Below, piece after piece: positions 1 to 7,566 of a DNA stretch of 64,000 nucleotides. Below the pieces are notes generated by a model. It was given only the letters and a program-made list of their open reading frames with translations. It was not told the origin of the DNA and did not search any database. Both the position numbers and the translations under genes were made by a program. This DNA is from Halalkalibacter oceani (lineage in GTDB: Bacteria; Bacillota; Bacilli; Bacillales; Bacillaceae_D): assembly GCF_040544555.1 (NCBI RefSeq), contig NZ_JBEPKD010000003.1, positions 1 through 64,000 of the forward strand, given 5' to 3'. How positions within the stretch are numbered: position 1 is the first letter of the stretch; each line of letters begins with the position of its first letter.

Positions 1-222
1 ATCACCCAGAGCATGTCTCGTGTGGGGCGTTGTTTGGATAATGCCCCGATTGAAAGCTTTTGGGGGTCCTTCAAATGTGAGAAGTATTATCTGCATTCCT
101 ACGAGTCCTATGAAGCCCTAAAAACAGCGATTGATGAGTATATGTTCTTTTATCACCATCATCGTTATCAAGCACGATTAAACGGCTTAAGTCCAATTGA
201 ATTCCGGACTCAAGCCGCCTAA
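1..222 (+). CDS. IS3-family transposase OrfB, C-terminal fragment
   Basis: The frame is open from base 1, so the 5' part lies outside the window. The visible part matches the last third of the integrase-type catalytic domain of IS3/IS150 OrfB proteins. It shows the SRVGRCLDNAPIESFWG block, whose E in the APIES segment is the likely last acidic residue of the DDE triad. Further on come the Y..Y.FFYHHHRYQ stretch and the G.SP.EFR ending typical of the family. The reaction is strand cutting and joining at the IS ends. There is no stop or frameshift in the visible part, so the copy may be intact. It is the only convincing plus-strand gene in the window. Confidence 0.85.
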   Translation: MTQSMSRVGRCLDNAPIESFWGSFKCEKYYLHSYESYEALKTAIDEYMFFYHHHRYQARLNGLSPIEFRTQAA

Positions 223-267
223 CGTCTTTTTCTTATTTCCACTGTCTACTTGACAGGGGGCAGTTCA
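1..267 (+). mobile_element. IS3-family insertion sequence, right end (cut by window edge)
   Basis: This is the end of an IS element: the C-terminal part of a DDE transposase followed by a terminal inverted repeat. The right terminus reads TGTCTACTTGACAGGGGGCA and continues to GTTCA, ending about base 267. On the other strand it therefore starts TGAACTGCCCCC, which is the usual form of IS3/IS150-group ends (5'-TG...CA-3'). The left end lies outside the window, so the target duplication cannot be checked. Confidence 0.8.
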
Positions 268-443
268 CATTACCCTTTTGTCTCAGGCCCGGTTCAGCGG
301 GTGGAAAGCGCGCTTCCTTTTCACATGTCCTGTCGAAGCGGCGGATGAAGTGGCGTAGCGGTTGTCATGCCATTCCTTACCAGAACGGAACCGCGCCCCC
401 TATCCCGATCGTTTACCAGTTGGTTGTAACTCTCTTCAGCCGG
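268..443. other. intergenic, no feature recognised
   Basis: This short stretch lies between the IS right end and the small minus-strand gene. I see no convincing coding frame, promoter or hairpin. It may be chromosomal sequence disturbed by the insertion. Confidence 0.4.
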
Positions 444-674
444 CTAGAGCCATTCGACGACTTCCTCCTCTTCCGGCCGTTCATTCGCCTCCGCCAATTT
501 GCCGACCTGGATCGAGACGACATGCTGGAGGTTCAATCGCATATCCTCAAGTCTGACCCAGACGCAGTCATTGCGTTCTAGCCAATCATTGACGCGCGAT
601 ATCGGATTTTCCGTAAAATAAGCTGTTTCTTTTTCCCCATTCACTAATGAAAAAATCACTTTATACTGTTGCAT
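444..674 (-). CDS. small protein of unknown function
   Basis: A 76-residue soluble protein starting MQQYKVIFSLVNGEKE. The ATG at 672-674 is chosen because an AAAGGAGAG ribosome site lies just upstream; a longer frame to 749 exists but begins without one. The sequence looks like a real small domain: alternating hydrophobic beta-strand residues at the N-terminus, a conserved-looking W at about residue 29, and an acidic tail (PEEEEVVEWL). No signal peptide, transmembrane helix or Cys motif is seen. I do not recognise the family. It sits between ricA and an IS element, where cotE and mutS would follow in B. subtilis, so it may be lineage-specific. Confidence 0.6.
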   Translation of the reverse strand: MQQYKVIFSLVNGEKETAYFTENPISRVNDWLERNDCVWVRLEDMRLNLQHVVSIQVGKLAEANERPEEEEVVEWL

Positions 675-920
675 TTGTATATGCTCTCTCCTTTCCTCTC
701 TACCTCTCTTCATTCCCCATTCCTCCCCTGTTAAAGCGCATTTTTTCACGCTCTCTAAAATTTTTTCGCAAAAGCCGGAGTGGGGAAAGACATGCTAAAA
801 ATCGTCACAGAAGTTGAGTCACAACTAATATGTATGTCTGAAATGTCGAACCACGCACTAACGCAGCTCCTTTTCGTAAATCCTAAAAAATATCCAGAAA
901 GATACTTGTCTAAACGTAAG

Positions 921-965
921 AAAGCTGCTGAAAAAGTGAAAATCGTACTTTTTCAGCAGCTTTTT
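921..965. terminator. long hairpin, candidate terminator (repeat relative at 43.3 kb)
   Basis: A 14-bp stem, GCTGCTGAAAAAGT with ACTTTTTCAGCAGC, around a 9-base loop, followed on the plus strand by TTTTT. It lies downstream of ricA, but its T-run follows in the plus direction. The rest of the 675-1003 gap shows no gene I would support. The hairpin is nearly identical to one at 43284-43320 in the opposite orientation. Confidence 0.6.
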
Positions 966-1003
966 GATGGTTGTATTTTACTTTTGCCCTGCCCCTTCCA
1001 TTT

Positions 1004-1441
1004 CTACGATTGGCAGCCGCCATCAAAATAAGGGTTTTTCGTTGTTGTTCCTTTTAACAAATCTCCGCCCATTGACGTGATGATTTCGTCGGTCACCGTT
1101 TTGGAAATCGTGTTGGACACCATTTGCAAAAGGCTGTTTACTTCAAGCTGACTGCGCTTGAACTCCTGCACGAGCGGAATCGCATCAACTTCTTCATGCA
1201 AGGCGTCGATCTTTGCTTCCACTTCCTTTAACGCTTCGGACTTGCCATAATGCTGAAGATTGACCGCTTCCTTTTGCAGCTTTTTAATTTGAGCGATCAG
1301 CTCCTGCACGCGCAGATGCTCATTAATTTGCTTTTCAGCGCGCTTGAAAAAATCTACTTCTTCCGTTTCGGCCATCATTTTCGCCAGCTCTTTCGCCCGT
1401 AGTCGAATGTCTTCACGCGTATACATTGCTGATTTTGTCAT
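1004..1441 (-). CDS. ricA: RicA (YmcA), RNase Y specificity factor subunit
   Basis: A 145-residue helical, charged protein of the YlbF/YmcA family. In Bacillus, RicA works with RicF (YlbF) and RicT (YaaT) in a complex that steers RNase Y cleavage of operon mRNAs and affects competence, biofilm and sporulation. The family's heptad-like helices fill about residues 10-120. A Cys lies three residues from the C-terminus (GGCQS); the complex is known to carry Fe-S clusters, and this residue is a plausible ligand (inference). The start ATG overlaps the miaB stop as ATGA, implying translational coupling. The miaB-ymcA order is the same in B. subtilis. cotE, the usual next gene, is not in the window. 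Confidence 0.9.
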   Translation of the reverse strand: MTKSAMYTREDIRLRAKELAKMMAETEEVDFFKRAEKQINEHLRVQELIAQIKKLQKEAVNLQHYGKSEALKEVEAKIDALHEEVDAIPLVQEFKRSQLEVNSLLQMVSNTISKTVTDEIITSMGGDLLKGTTTKNPYFDGGCQS

Positions 1442-3069
1442 GATCCTTTTACCTCCGCTAATTCAACCATTTCTCCGTCAAGTGACCACGTCTTTGCTTC
1501 TGTCACTTTCACATAGACAATTTCCCCAATATAGGATTTCGGTGCTGTAAAGTTCACTAAGCGGTTCGTTCTCGTGCGCCCCGCCAGCACATCAGGGTTC
1601 TTTTTGCTTTCCCCTTCAACGAGCACTTCAACGACCTGATCCTGATAGGCGAGATTTTTCTTCGCTGACATTTCATTGACGAGCGCATTCAAACGAGCCA
1701 GCCGCTCCCGTTTTACTTCCATCGGCACATTGTCCTTCATTTTCGCTGCCGGCGTTCCTTCGCGCGGCGAATAAATATACGTGTAGGCGCTGTCGAATTG
1801 AATCTCGCGCACGAGTGACAATGTATCCTCAAACTGCTCTTCGGTTTCGTTCGGGAAGCCGACGATTAAATCCGTTGTGAACGAAGCATTCGGGATCGCC
1901 ATTTTGATTTTATGGGCGAGCTCGACGTACTGCTCTCGTGTATATTTGCGCGCCATCAGCTTCAGAATATCAGAATTTCCGTGCTGCACAGGAAGGTGAA
2001 TATGCTCAACGAGATTTCCGCCTTTGGCGAGCACGTTAATCAAATGATCGTCGAAATCACGCGGATGACTTGTTGTGAAGCGCACGCGCGGAATATCGAT
2101 TTTATGAATCTCATCCATTAAATGGCCGAGGCCGTAGCTGCGTCCTTCAAGATCTTTGCCATACGCATTCACATTTTGGCCGAGCAGCGTAATTTCTTTA
2201 TAGCCTTGGCGGGCCAGATCACGCACTTCCGCGATAATGTCTTCCGGCAGGCGGCTCCGTTCCTTCCCACGCGTGTAAGGGACGATGCAATACGTGCAAA
2301 ACTTATCACAGCCATACATAATATTGACCCACGCCTGTGTGTTTCCCTGGCGGACACGCGGCATATTCTCAACGATGTCGCCTTCCTTCGACCAGACTTC
2401 AATCACCATTTCCTTGCCATAAAGGGCATTGCGCAGCAATTCCGGCAAGCGGTGAATATTATGGGTGCCGAAGATCATATCAATATGCTGATGCTTTTGC
2501 ATAATTTGATTGACGACATTTTCCTCCTGCGACATACAGCCGCAGACGCCGAGAATCAGCTCCGGTCTTTCTTTTTTTAACGCTTTTAAGTGCCCGATTT
2601 CGCCAAACACTTTGTTTTCCGCATTTTCGCGAATCGCACATGTATTGAGCAAAATCACATCGGCATCAGCTGCTTCCTCCGTCGCTGTGAAGCCCATCTC
2701 CTGAAGCAAGCCGGCCATATTTTCCGAGTCATGCGTGTTCATTTGGCAGCCGTACGTCCGGATTAAAAATGTCTTTCCGGCACCGATCTGCTTCATATCC
2801 TCGGGAATAAGGCTGTCCGGGCGCAGCACCTGCGTTTCCTGCTTCCCTCTTCTTTTTCCCTGCTTGTAATCCGGCTGCTCATTGATAATGATATCCCGGC
2901 CCTTAATCCGCAGCTTTTGCTTTCCATCTGTCATGATTTCCACTTTCGCGTCACTGAAATCAAAATATTTGCTGTAATCTTTTTGGCTACTGCCAGAGGA
3001 TTTTAAGTCCTGCGTAGCTGTTTTTCCATCTGCATTTGTTACGTTTCCTAATCGTTGGTCTTCATTCAT
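1438..3069 (-). CDS. miaB: MiaB, tRNA-2-methylthio-N6-dimethylallyladenosine synthase
   Basis: A 543-residue radical-SAM methylthiotransferase that adds a methylthio group to i6A37 of tRNAs. The UPF0004 domain carries the auxiliary cluster cysteines at about residues 108 (TYGCQMN), 144 (NTCAIREN) and 178 (GVCGCMSQ). The radical-SAM CxxxCxxC lies at 254-261 (GCDKFCTYC), and a TRAM domain ends the protein. The ATG at 3069 is chosen because GAAAGGAGC lies just upstream and it gives the Bacillus-type N-terminus MNEDQ; a frame extending to 3186 lacks such a site. The roughly 95-residue N-terminal extension with a DYSKYF motif is usual in Bacillus MiaB. It overlaps ricA by 4 nt. Confidence 0.96.
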   Translation of the reverse strand: MNEDQRLGNVTNADGKTATQDLKSSGSSQKDYSKYFDFSDAKVEIMTDGKQKLRIKGRDIIINEQPDYKQGKRRGKQETQVLRPDSLIPEDMKQIGAGKTFLIRTYGCQMNTHDSENMAGLLQEMGFTATEEAADADVILLNTCAIRENAENKVFGEIGHLKALKKERPELILGVCGCMSQEENVVNQIMQKHQHIDMIFGTHNIHRLPELLRNALYGKEMVIEVWSKEGDIVENMPRVRQGNTQAWVNIMYGCDKFCTYCIVPYTRGKERSRLPEDIIAEVRDLARQGYKEITLLGQNVNAYGKDLEGRSYGLGHLMDEIHKIDIPRVRFTTSHPRDFDDHLINVLAKGGNLVEHIHLPVQHGNSDILKLMARKYTREQYVELAHKIKMAIPNASFTTDLIVGFPNETEEQFEDTLSLVREIQFDSAYTYIYSPREGTPAAKMKDNVPMEVKRERLARLNALVNEMSAKKNLAYQDQVVEVLVEGESKKNPDVLAGRTRTNRLVNFTAPKSYIGEIVYVKVTEAKTWSLDGEMVELAEVKGS

Positions 3070-3192
3070 TCCAAAGCTCCTTTCAAGCAAATCATACAAT
3101 AAATAATTATAAACTTTTTGTCCGCTGCAAACAATAAAAGTTATTTGGAGAAGTCGTGAAAGTAAATGTTTTCCTGCGAAGCTCACAGGTTG

Positions 3193-3231
3193 AAAAAGGC
3201 CGTTCCCTGGGAGCTCTTCCCGGGAACGGCC
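3193..3231 (-). terminator. intrinsic terminator of korAB
   Basis: A GC-rich stem (GGCCGTTCCCGGG with CCCAGGGAACGGCC) lies 9 nt past the korB stop. On the minus strand it is followed by TTTTT. This is a classic rho-independent terminator. Confidence 0.9.
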
Positions 3232-3239
3232 TGCATCGC

Positions 3240-4106
3240 TTACATAAACTCCGCCATCATTTCATTGAATTTCGCTTCATCTAATTGTAGATCTTGACTC
3301 GCCAGCGGCTGCTCATCATAGCCGGAGATCAGCTCCTGGTAAGAAGGCTGCTCTTTGTTTTGATAAATTAAGCCGGTTACTAGACCATTGTGCTCCATCA
3401 ATGTTTGCATCGCTGTCATCCGGTTGGCCGGATCGTAATTCTCGACATCGGCAAGCTTTGTAATATTTTCCTTAAACCAGTCATATGTGTTTACTTTATT
3501 GAACGTCACACATGGGCTGAAAACATTAATTAACGAGAAGCCTTTATGGGCGATCCCCTGTTCAATCAATGCCGTCAATTCCTTCAGATCGCTGGAAAAG
3601 CTTTGGGCGACGAAGGTGGCTCCTGCTGTCAGTGCCATTTCCATTACATTGAGCGCTGATTCAACCGAACCGCCCGGCGTACTCTTTGTTTTGAAGCCGA
3701 CATCGCTTCGCGGTGACGTTTGCCCCTTCGTCAATCCGTAAATTTGATTGTCCATCACGATATAGGTGATGTCAATATTGCGACGAATCGCATGGACGGT
3801 ATGCCCCATTCCAATCGCAAAACCGTCACCATCTCCACCGGAGGCAATAACCGTCAAATCGCGGTTGGCCATTTTCACCCCTTGGGCGATCGGCAGCACG
3901 CGTCCATGAACACCATGAAAGCCGTATGAATTAATATAGCCTGAAATCCGTCCGGAGCATCCGATTCCCGATATCACTGCAAGGTCGTCCGGCTCTAAAC
4001 CGACATTTCCCGCCGCGCGCTGGATCGCCGCCTGGACCGAAAAGTCGCCACAGCCGGGGCACCAGTTTGGCTTCACTTTATTGCGAAAATCTTTAAATGT
4101 TGCCAT
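3240..4106 (-). CDS. korB: 2-oxoacid:ferredoxin oxidoreductase, beta subunit
   Basis: A 288-residue thiamine-diphosphate subunit of a KorAB-type enzyme. These enzymes decarboxylate a 2-oxoacid (2-oxoglutarate in the best-known relatives) to the acyl-CoA while reducing ferredoxin. An N-terminal WCPGCGDF motif (Cys16, Cys19) and Cys50 (GIGCSGR) match the family's Fe-S ligands. GGDGDGF at about 90-96 and the downstream MDNQIYGLTKGQ segment form the ThDP-magnesium site. It begins directly after the alpha-subunit stop and is followed by a strong terminator, so the two form a simple operon. Substrate specificity cannot be read from the sequence. Confidence 0.9.
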   Translation of the reverse strand: MATFKDFRNKVKPNWCPGCGDFSVQAAIQRAAGNVGLEPDDLAVISGIGCSGRISGYINSYGFHGVHGRVLPIAQGVKMANRDLTVIASGGDGDGFAIGMGHTVHAIRRNIDITYIVMDNQIYGLTKGQTSPRSDVGFKTKSTPGGSVESALNVMEMALTAGATFVAQSFSSDLKELTALIEQGIAHKGFSLINVFSPCVTFNKVNTYDWFKENITKLADVENYDPANRMTAMQTLMEHNGLVTGLIYQNKEQPSYQELISGYDEQPLASQDLQLDEAKFNEMMAEFM

Positions 4107-5846
4107 TTAGACCAACTCCTTGCATGCTTGATATAATTCATTCGGCAAAAACGGATTTCCGTCATACTTCAGGACATTTTCTATTTGAACACTATTCACA
4201 TTCATTTTAATAATATTGGCAAGCTGCGCCGTTGCGTTATTTTCGACGACAACGACCTTCTTCGCCCGGTCGATATGAGGCTTGAGCGCCTCTGTCGGGA
4301 ATGGGTGGAGCAGGCGGATATGGACATGATTGACCTTGATCCCGTCCGCTTCAAGGCGCGGCATCGCTTCTTCAATCGTTCCCCGCGTTGAGTTGACCCC
4401 GATCACGAGCAGATCTGCTTCATCATGCTCGGCATGAACGAATAGCGGCTGCTTGAACGTCGCTTCAAGATTGCTCAGCTTTCTCAAGCGCTTATCCATT
4501 TGAGCTTGACGGTTGACAGGACTTTCCGACGGCTTCCCGGTTTCATCGTGCTCCACCCCTGTCACGTGGTGAATGCCGTTTTTCGTGCCTGGAAGAACGC
4601 GCGGAGAAACGCCTGATTCCGTTACTTCATACCGCTTATAATATTCTTTCTCTTCCCGCGCCGGAATCTCATCCGTCTGGAGCGCGCCGCGGCGGATCTC
4701 GACCTTACTGAAATCAAGCGGTTCGACCGTCTGCTTTCCAAGTGACAGCGCGAGATCCGTCACTAAAATAACCGGACACTGATATTCCTCCGCCAGGTTA
4801 AATGCTTCGACCGTGTCATAGAACGCTTCTTCCACCGTACTTGGGGTAATGACAATTTTCGGAATGTCGCCGTGGGTGCTGTAGATCATCGCCATTAAGT
4901 CGGATTGCTCCTGCTTTGTCGGCAAGCCCGTACTCGGCCCCCCGCGCTGCGTGTCAATAATGACAAGAGGCTGTTCGGTCATACCGGAAAGACCGATTGC
5001 TTCGGCCATCAGCGACAATCCCGGACCGGCTGAAGCGGTGAAAGCCCGGACGCCGGCATAGTTGGCGCCAATCGCCATCGTACATGCGGCGATTTCGTCT
5101 TCCGTCTGAATAACCGTTCCGCCGAATTCAGGCAGCTTTTTAATCATATATTCCATAATTTCCGAAGCAGGGGTGATCGGATAAGCGGCCATAAAACGGC
5201 TGCCCGCCGTTACCGCGCCCAAGCCGATCGCATCATTTCCGATCATGAACATCCGCTTCTTGCCATCCGCTTCAGCAAGCTGAAGATCCGGCATATTGGC
5301 TCCCGCCTCATTGCGGAAATAGTCGGCGCCGGCCTTAATCGCCTCCATATTCTTTTCCACAACGGAAGCGCCCTTCTTTAAAAAGATGTCCTCAACAACA
5401 TCCTGGTAGTGAGATGGGGCAAGCCCGAGAATCGCACTCGTTGCACCGACAGCAACCATGTTTTTCATTAATGAGGTGCCGAGCTCTGTCGCAATTTCCG
5501 TAAACGGTACGGCAAAAAGCTGAACATCATAGCCCTCTGTCACAACCGGGTTGAATTTCGAATCGGCAATCACAATCCCGTCCGCGGCCAATTCATGAAT
5601 ATTAACGTCAATTGTTTCCTGATCAAAGGCGACAAGAATATGAAGATCATCTGAAATCGAATTTAATGGACTGGTGCTGACACGAATCTTATTGTTCGTA
5701 TGTCCTCCCTTAATTCGGGAAGAGAAGTGACGGTACCCGTATAAATAGTAGCCGAGCCGGTTTAACGCCGAGGCAAAGATTTCCCCCGTGCTTTCAATCC
5801 CTTCGCCTTGCTGACCCCCAACTTTCCATGATAACTGCTCTCTCAC
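4107..5846 (-). CDS. korA: 2-oxoacid:ferredoxin oxidoreductase, alpha subunit (gamma-alpha fusion)
   Basis: A protein of about 579 residues in which the gamma domain (roughly 1-190, GGQQGEGIESTG near the start) is fused to the alpha pyrimidine-binding domain (from about 205, with AYPITPASEIMEY and the TEDEIAA segment) and a transketolase C-terminal-like domain. With KorB it forms the CoA-acylating 2-oxoacid oxidoreductase. The start is a GTG: the one at 5846 has AAGGGGTGG five bases upstream, while an in-frame GTG at 5855 would overlap that site. A perfect 8-bp inverted repeat lies upstream. The korAB pair between miaB and spoVS replaces the tdh-kbl pair found there in B. subtilis. Confidence 0.9.
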   Translation of the reverse strand: MREQLSWKVGGQQGEGIESTGEIFASALNRLGYYLYGYRHFSSRIKGGHTNNKIRVSTSPLNSISDDLHILVAFDQETIDVNIHELAADGIVIADSKFNPVVTEGYDVQLFAVPFTEIATELGTSLMKNMVAVGATSAILGLAPSHYQDVVEDIFLKKGASVVEKNMEAIKAGADYFRNEAGANMPDLQLAEADGKKRMFMIGNDAIGLGAVTAGSRFMAAYPITPASEIMEYMIKKLPEFGGTVIQTEDEIAACTMAIGANYAGVRAFTASAGPGLSLMAEAIGLSGMTEQPLVIIDTQRGGPSTGLPTKQEQSDLMAMIYSTHGDIPKIVITPSTVEEAFYDTVEAFNLAEEYQCPVILVTDLALSLGKQTVEPLDFSKVEIRRGALQTDEIPAREEKEYYKRYEVTESGVSPRVLPGTKNGIHHVTGVEHDETGKPSESPVNRQAQMDKRLRKLSNLEATFKQPLFVHAEHDEADLLVIGVNSTRGTIEEAMPRLEADGIKVNHVHIRLLHPFPTEALKPHIDRAKKVVVVENNATAQLANIIKMNVNSVQIENVLKYDGNPFLPNELYQACKELV

Positions 5847-5876
5847 TCTATCCACCCCTTAATCACGTATCATCGC

Positions 5877-5914
5877 GCTAAGCTGATCGCTTATTGAAAT
5901 ACTATTAGCTTAGC
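5877..5914. repeat. 8-bp inverted repeat upstream of korA
   Basis: GCTAAGCT and AGCTTAGC flank a 22-base spacer, about 30 bases upstream of the korA start. It could be a regulator-binding site or a leader hairpin; nothing in the sequence says which. The rest of the 5847-6205 gap holds the spoVS terminator and the presumed korA promoter. Confidence 0.4.
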
Positions 5915-6054
5915 ACATTTCCGAGTATTTTACTAGATTTACTGCATTTTGACGAAATAAAGACTCTTAAATGCTATTATGATAGTCCTTCTCACTTGAA
6001 AAAGCAAGGCTTTTGTTGTCCATAACGGTTCATCAGGAAAGAATTGCGCAAAAA

Positions 6055-6097
6055 AGAGGCTAGGCAAAAGGTCGTCTTTCCCTTTTGCCTAGCCTCT
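6055..6097 (-). terminator. intrinsic terminator downstream of spoVS (hairpin family A)
   Basis: A perfect 17-bp stem, AGAGGCTAGGCAAAAGG with CCTTTTGCCTAGCCTCT, followed on the minus strand by a run of T. It belongs to the dispersed hairpin family described in the findings, including the conserved ATTGCTT just before the stem. Confidence 0.85.
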
Positions 6098-6205
6098 AAG
6101 CAATAAGCCTGGTGTGAATGAGTTCTTCCAATAGGCTTGTGGCGCTTGAAACGATTAACCTAAAGCAGCACCGTCAACTTTTCTAAGACGTCAAGCCCTC
6201 GAACG

Positions 6206-6466
6206 CTATCTCGGTTCTACAATCAGCTTCATCGCTGTCCGTTCTTCACCCTCTATCTGAATATCCGTAAACGCTGGGATGCAAACAAGGTCAATGCCGC
6301 TTGGAGCCACGAAGCCACGGGCAATCGCAATCGCCTTGATTGACTGATTAAGAGCGCCGGCACCTATGGCTTGTATTTCTGCTGCCCCACGTTCACGAAT
6401 GACACCTGCGAGTGCCCCGGCAACAGAGTTAGGGGTTGATTTTGCTGAAACTTTTAAGACTTCCAT
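6206..6466 (-). CDS. spoVS: Stage V sporulation protein S
   Basis: An 86-residue protein starting MEVLKVSAKSTPNSVAGA, nearly invariant in spore formers. It has an Alba-like fold and is needed for late spore development; loss of it also alters septation in B. subtilis. The ATG at 6466 is preceded by AGGAGGTACTAGGA, so the longer frame to 6532 is rejected. The AGALNQSIKAIAIARG core is intact. In B. subtilis spoVS is transcribed by SigH, but I could not find a convincing SigH promoter upstream. It follows ymdB as in B. subtilis and ends in a strong terminator. Confidence 0.96.
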   Translation of the reverse strand: MEVLKVSAKSTPNSVAGALAGVIRERGAAEIQAIGAGALNQSIKAIAIARGFVAPSGIDLVCIPAFTDIQIEGEERTAMKLIVEPR

Positions 6467-6628
6467 TCCTAGTACCTCCTCTGTTAACAAAAGTGGGTTG
6501 TCCCTGAATTGATTGTCTATGCCAACTAGCATTCGTCAATCGTACAAGATGCGAGTTCTACTTCATCTTATTTCAACATTACAGCCCATATGCCTAATAG
6601 AGCAAATTAATTTGGAAGACTGACCTTG

Positions 6629-7423
6629 TTACATATAAAATGGATGATCGTCGTTAATTTGGATTCGCTTGATTGCTGTAGCTAACCCCGTTTTAGCATC
6701 AATATCAATCACTACTCCATTTAATTGTTCCCGTCCTGCGGCGACTTCAAACCTGACAGGCAGCGTCGTCAAAAATTTTTTCAGCACCGGTTCCTTCTCA
6801 ACCCCGAGGATGCCATCATAAGGGCCGGTCATCCCGACATCTGTCAAATAAGCGGTCCCCTTTGGCAAAATCCGCTCATCCGCTGTCTGGACATGGGTAT
6901 GCGTGCCAACGACAGCCGAGACACGGCCATCAAGGTACCAGCCCATCGCCTGCTTCTCGCTCGTCGCTTCTGCGTGAAAATCAACGAAAATATACGGCGT
7001 CCGCTTCCGTACCTCTGCCAAAATGTCGTCGAGCTTACGAAACGGACAGTCAATCGCCGGTAAGAAGGTTCGTCCCATCGCATTGATAACGGCAATCTCC
7101 AGCTGATTCACTTTGACGAGAGTGTAGCCTTTACCCGGTGTTCCTTCCGGATAGTTAGCCGGCCTGATTAACGCTTTCGCCTCATCAATAAATGAAAAAA
7201 TTTCTTTATTGTCCCACGAGTGATTGCCAAGCGTCACGACCTGTGCGCCCGCATCAAGAAACCCTTTGTAAATTTTTTCGGTGATTCCTTTTCCGGAAGC
7301 GGCATTTTCACCATTAATAATCGTAATCGTCGGCTTGTACGCCTGCTTCAGCTTCATCGTATATTCCTTGATCATCTTGCGCCCCGGCGAACCGACCACA
7401 TCACCTATAAATAAAATTCGCAT
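6629..7423 (-). CDS. ymdB: YmdB, metallophosphodiesterase (2',3'-cNMP)
   Basis: A 264-residue binuclear metal phosphodiesterase. Metal-binding motifs appear in order: GDVVGSPGR near residue 7, NGENAASGKG near 38, GNHSWDN near 66, DFHAEATSEK near 148 and GTHTHVQTADE near 173. In B. subtilis YmdB hydrolyses 2',3'-cyclic nucleotides and controls the choice between biofilm and motility, and it is encoded next to rny. The same rny-ymdB-spoVS order appears here. The ATG at 7423 has GGAG about 10 bases upstream. A strong hairpin separates it from rny. Confidence 0.95.
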   Translation of the reverse strand: MRILFIGDVVGSPGRKMIKEYTMKLKQAYKPTITIINGENAASGKGITEKIYKGFLDAGAQVVTLGNHSWDNKEIFSFIDEAKALIRPANYPEGTPGKGYTLVKVNQLEIAVINAMGRTFLPAIDCPFRKLDDILAEVRKRTPYIFVDFHAEATSEKQAMGWYLDGRVSAVVGTHTHVQTADERILPKGTAYLTDVGMTGPYDGILGVEKEPVLKKFLTTLPVRFEVAAGREQLNGVVIDIDAKTGLATAIKRIQINDDHPFYM

Positions 7424-7529
7424 ATCTTTATACTCCAGTCATTTCATTTCGCTCTTAGTATGATTTGTTGAGCGTCTTTTCAAACGGCTTTTTTCAAAAT
7501 CACGTGCAACTGTCCGAATCGGCCCGTTA

Positions 7530-7566
7530 AACAAATAAAGTGGCGAAAACCCGCCACTTTATTTTG
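7530..7566 (-). terminator. terminator overlapping the rny stop codon
   Basis: The stem AATAAAGTGGCG with CGCCACTTTATT overlaps the last codons of rny and is followed by a T-rich stretch (TTATTTGTTT) on the minus strand. It probably limits readthrough into ymdB. Confidence 0.75.

Noticed and set aside
780..1031. Plus-strand open frame of 83 codons
   Set aside because: It runs through the long hairpin at 924-960 and into the 3' end of ricA; composition is not protein-like and similarity to any family is not visible.
6467..6628. SigH promoter for spoVS
   Set aside because: A GAAT-like -10 exists but no AGGA-type -35 at the right spacing; evidence too weak to list.
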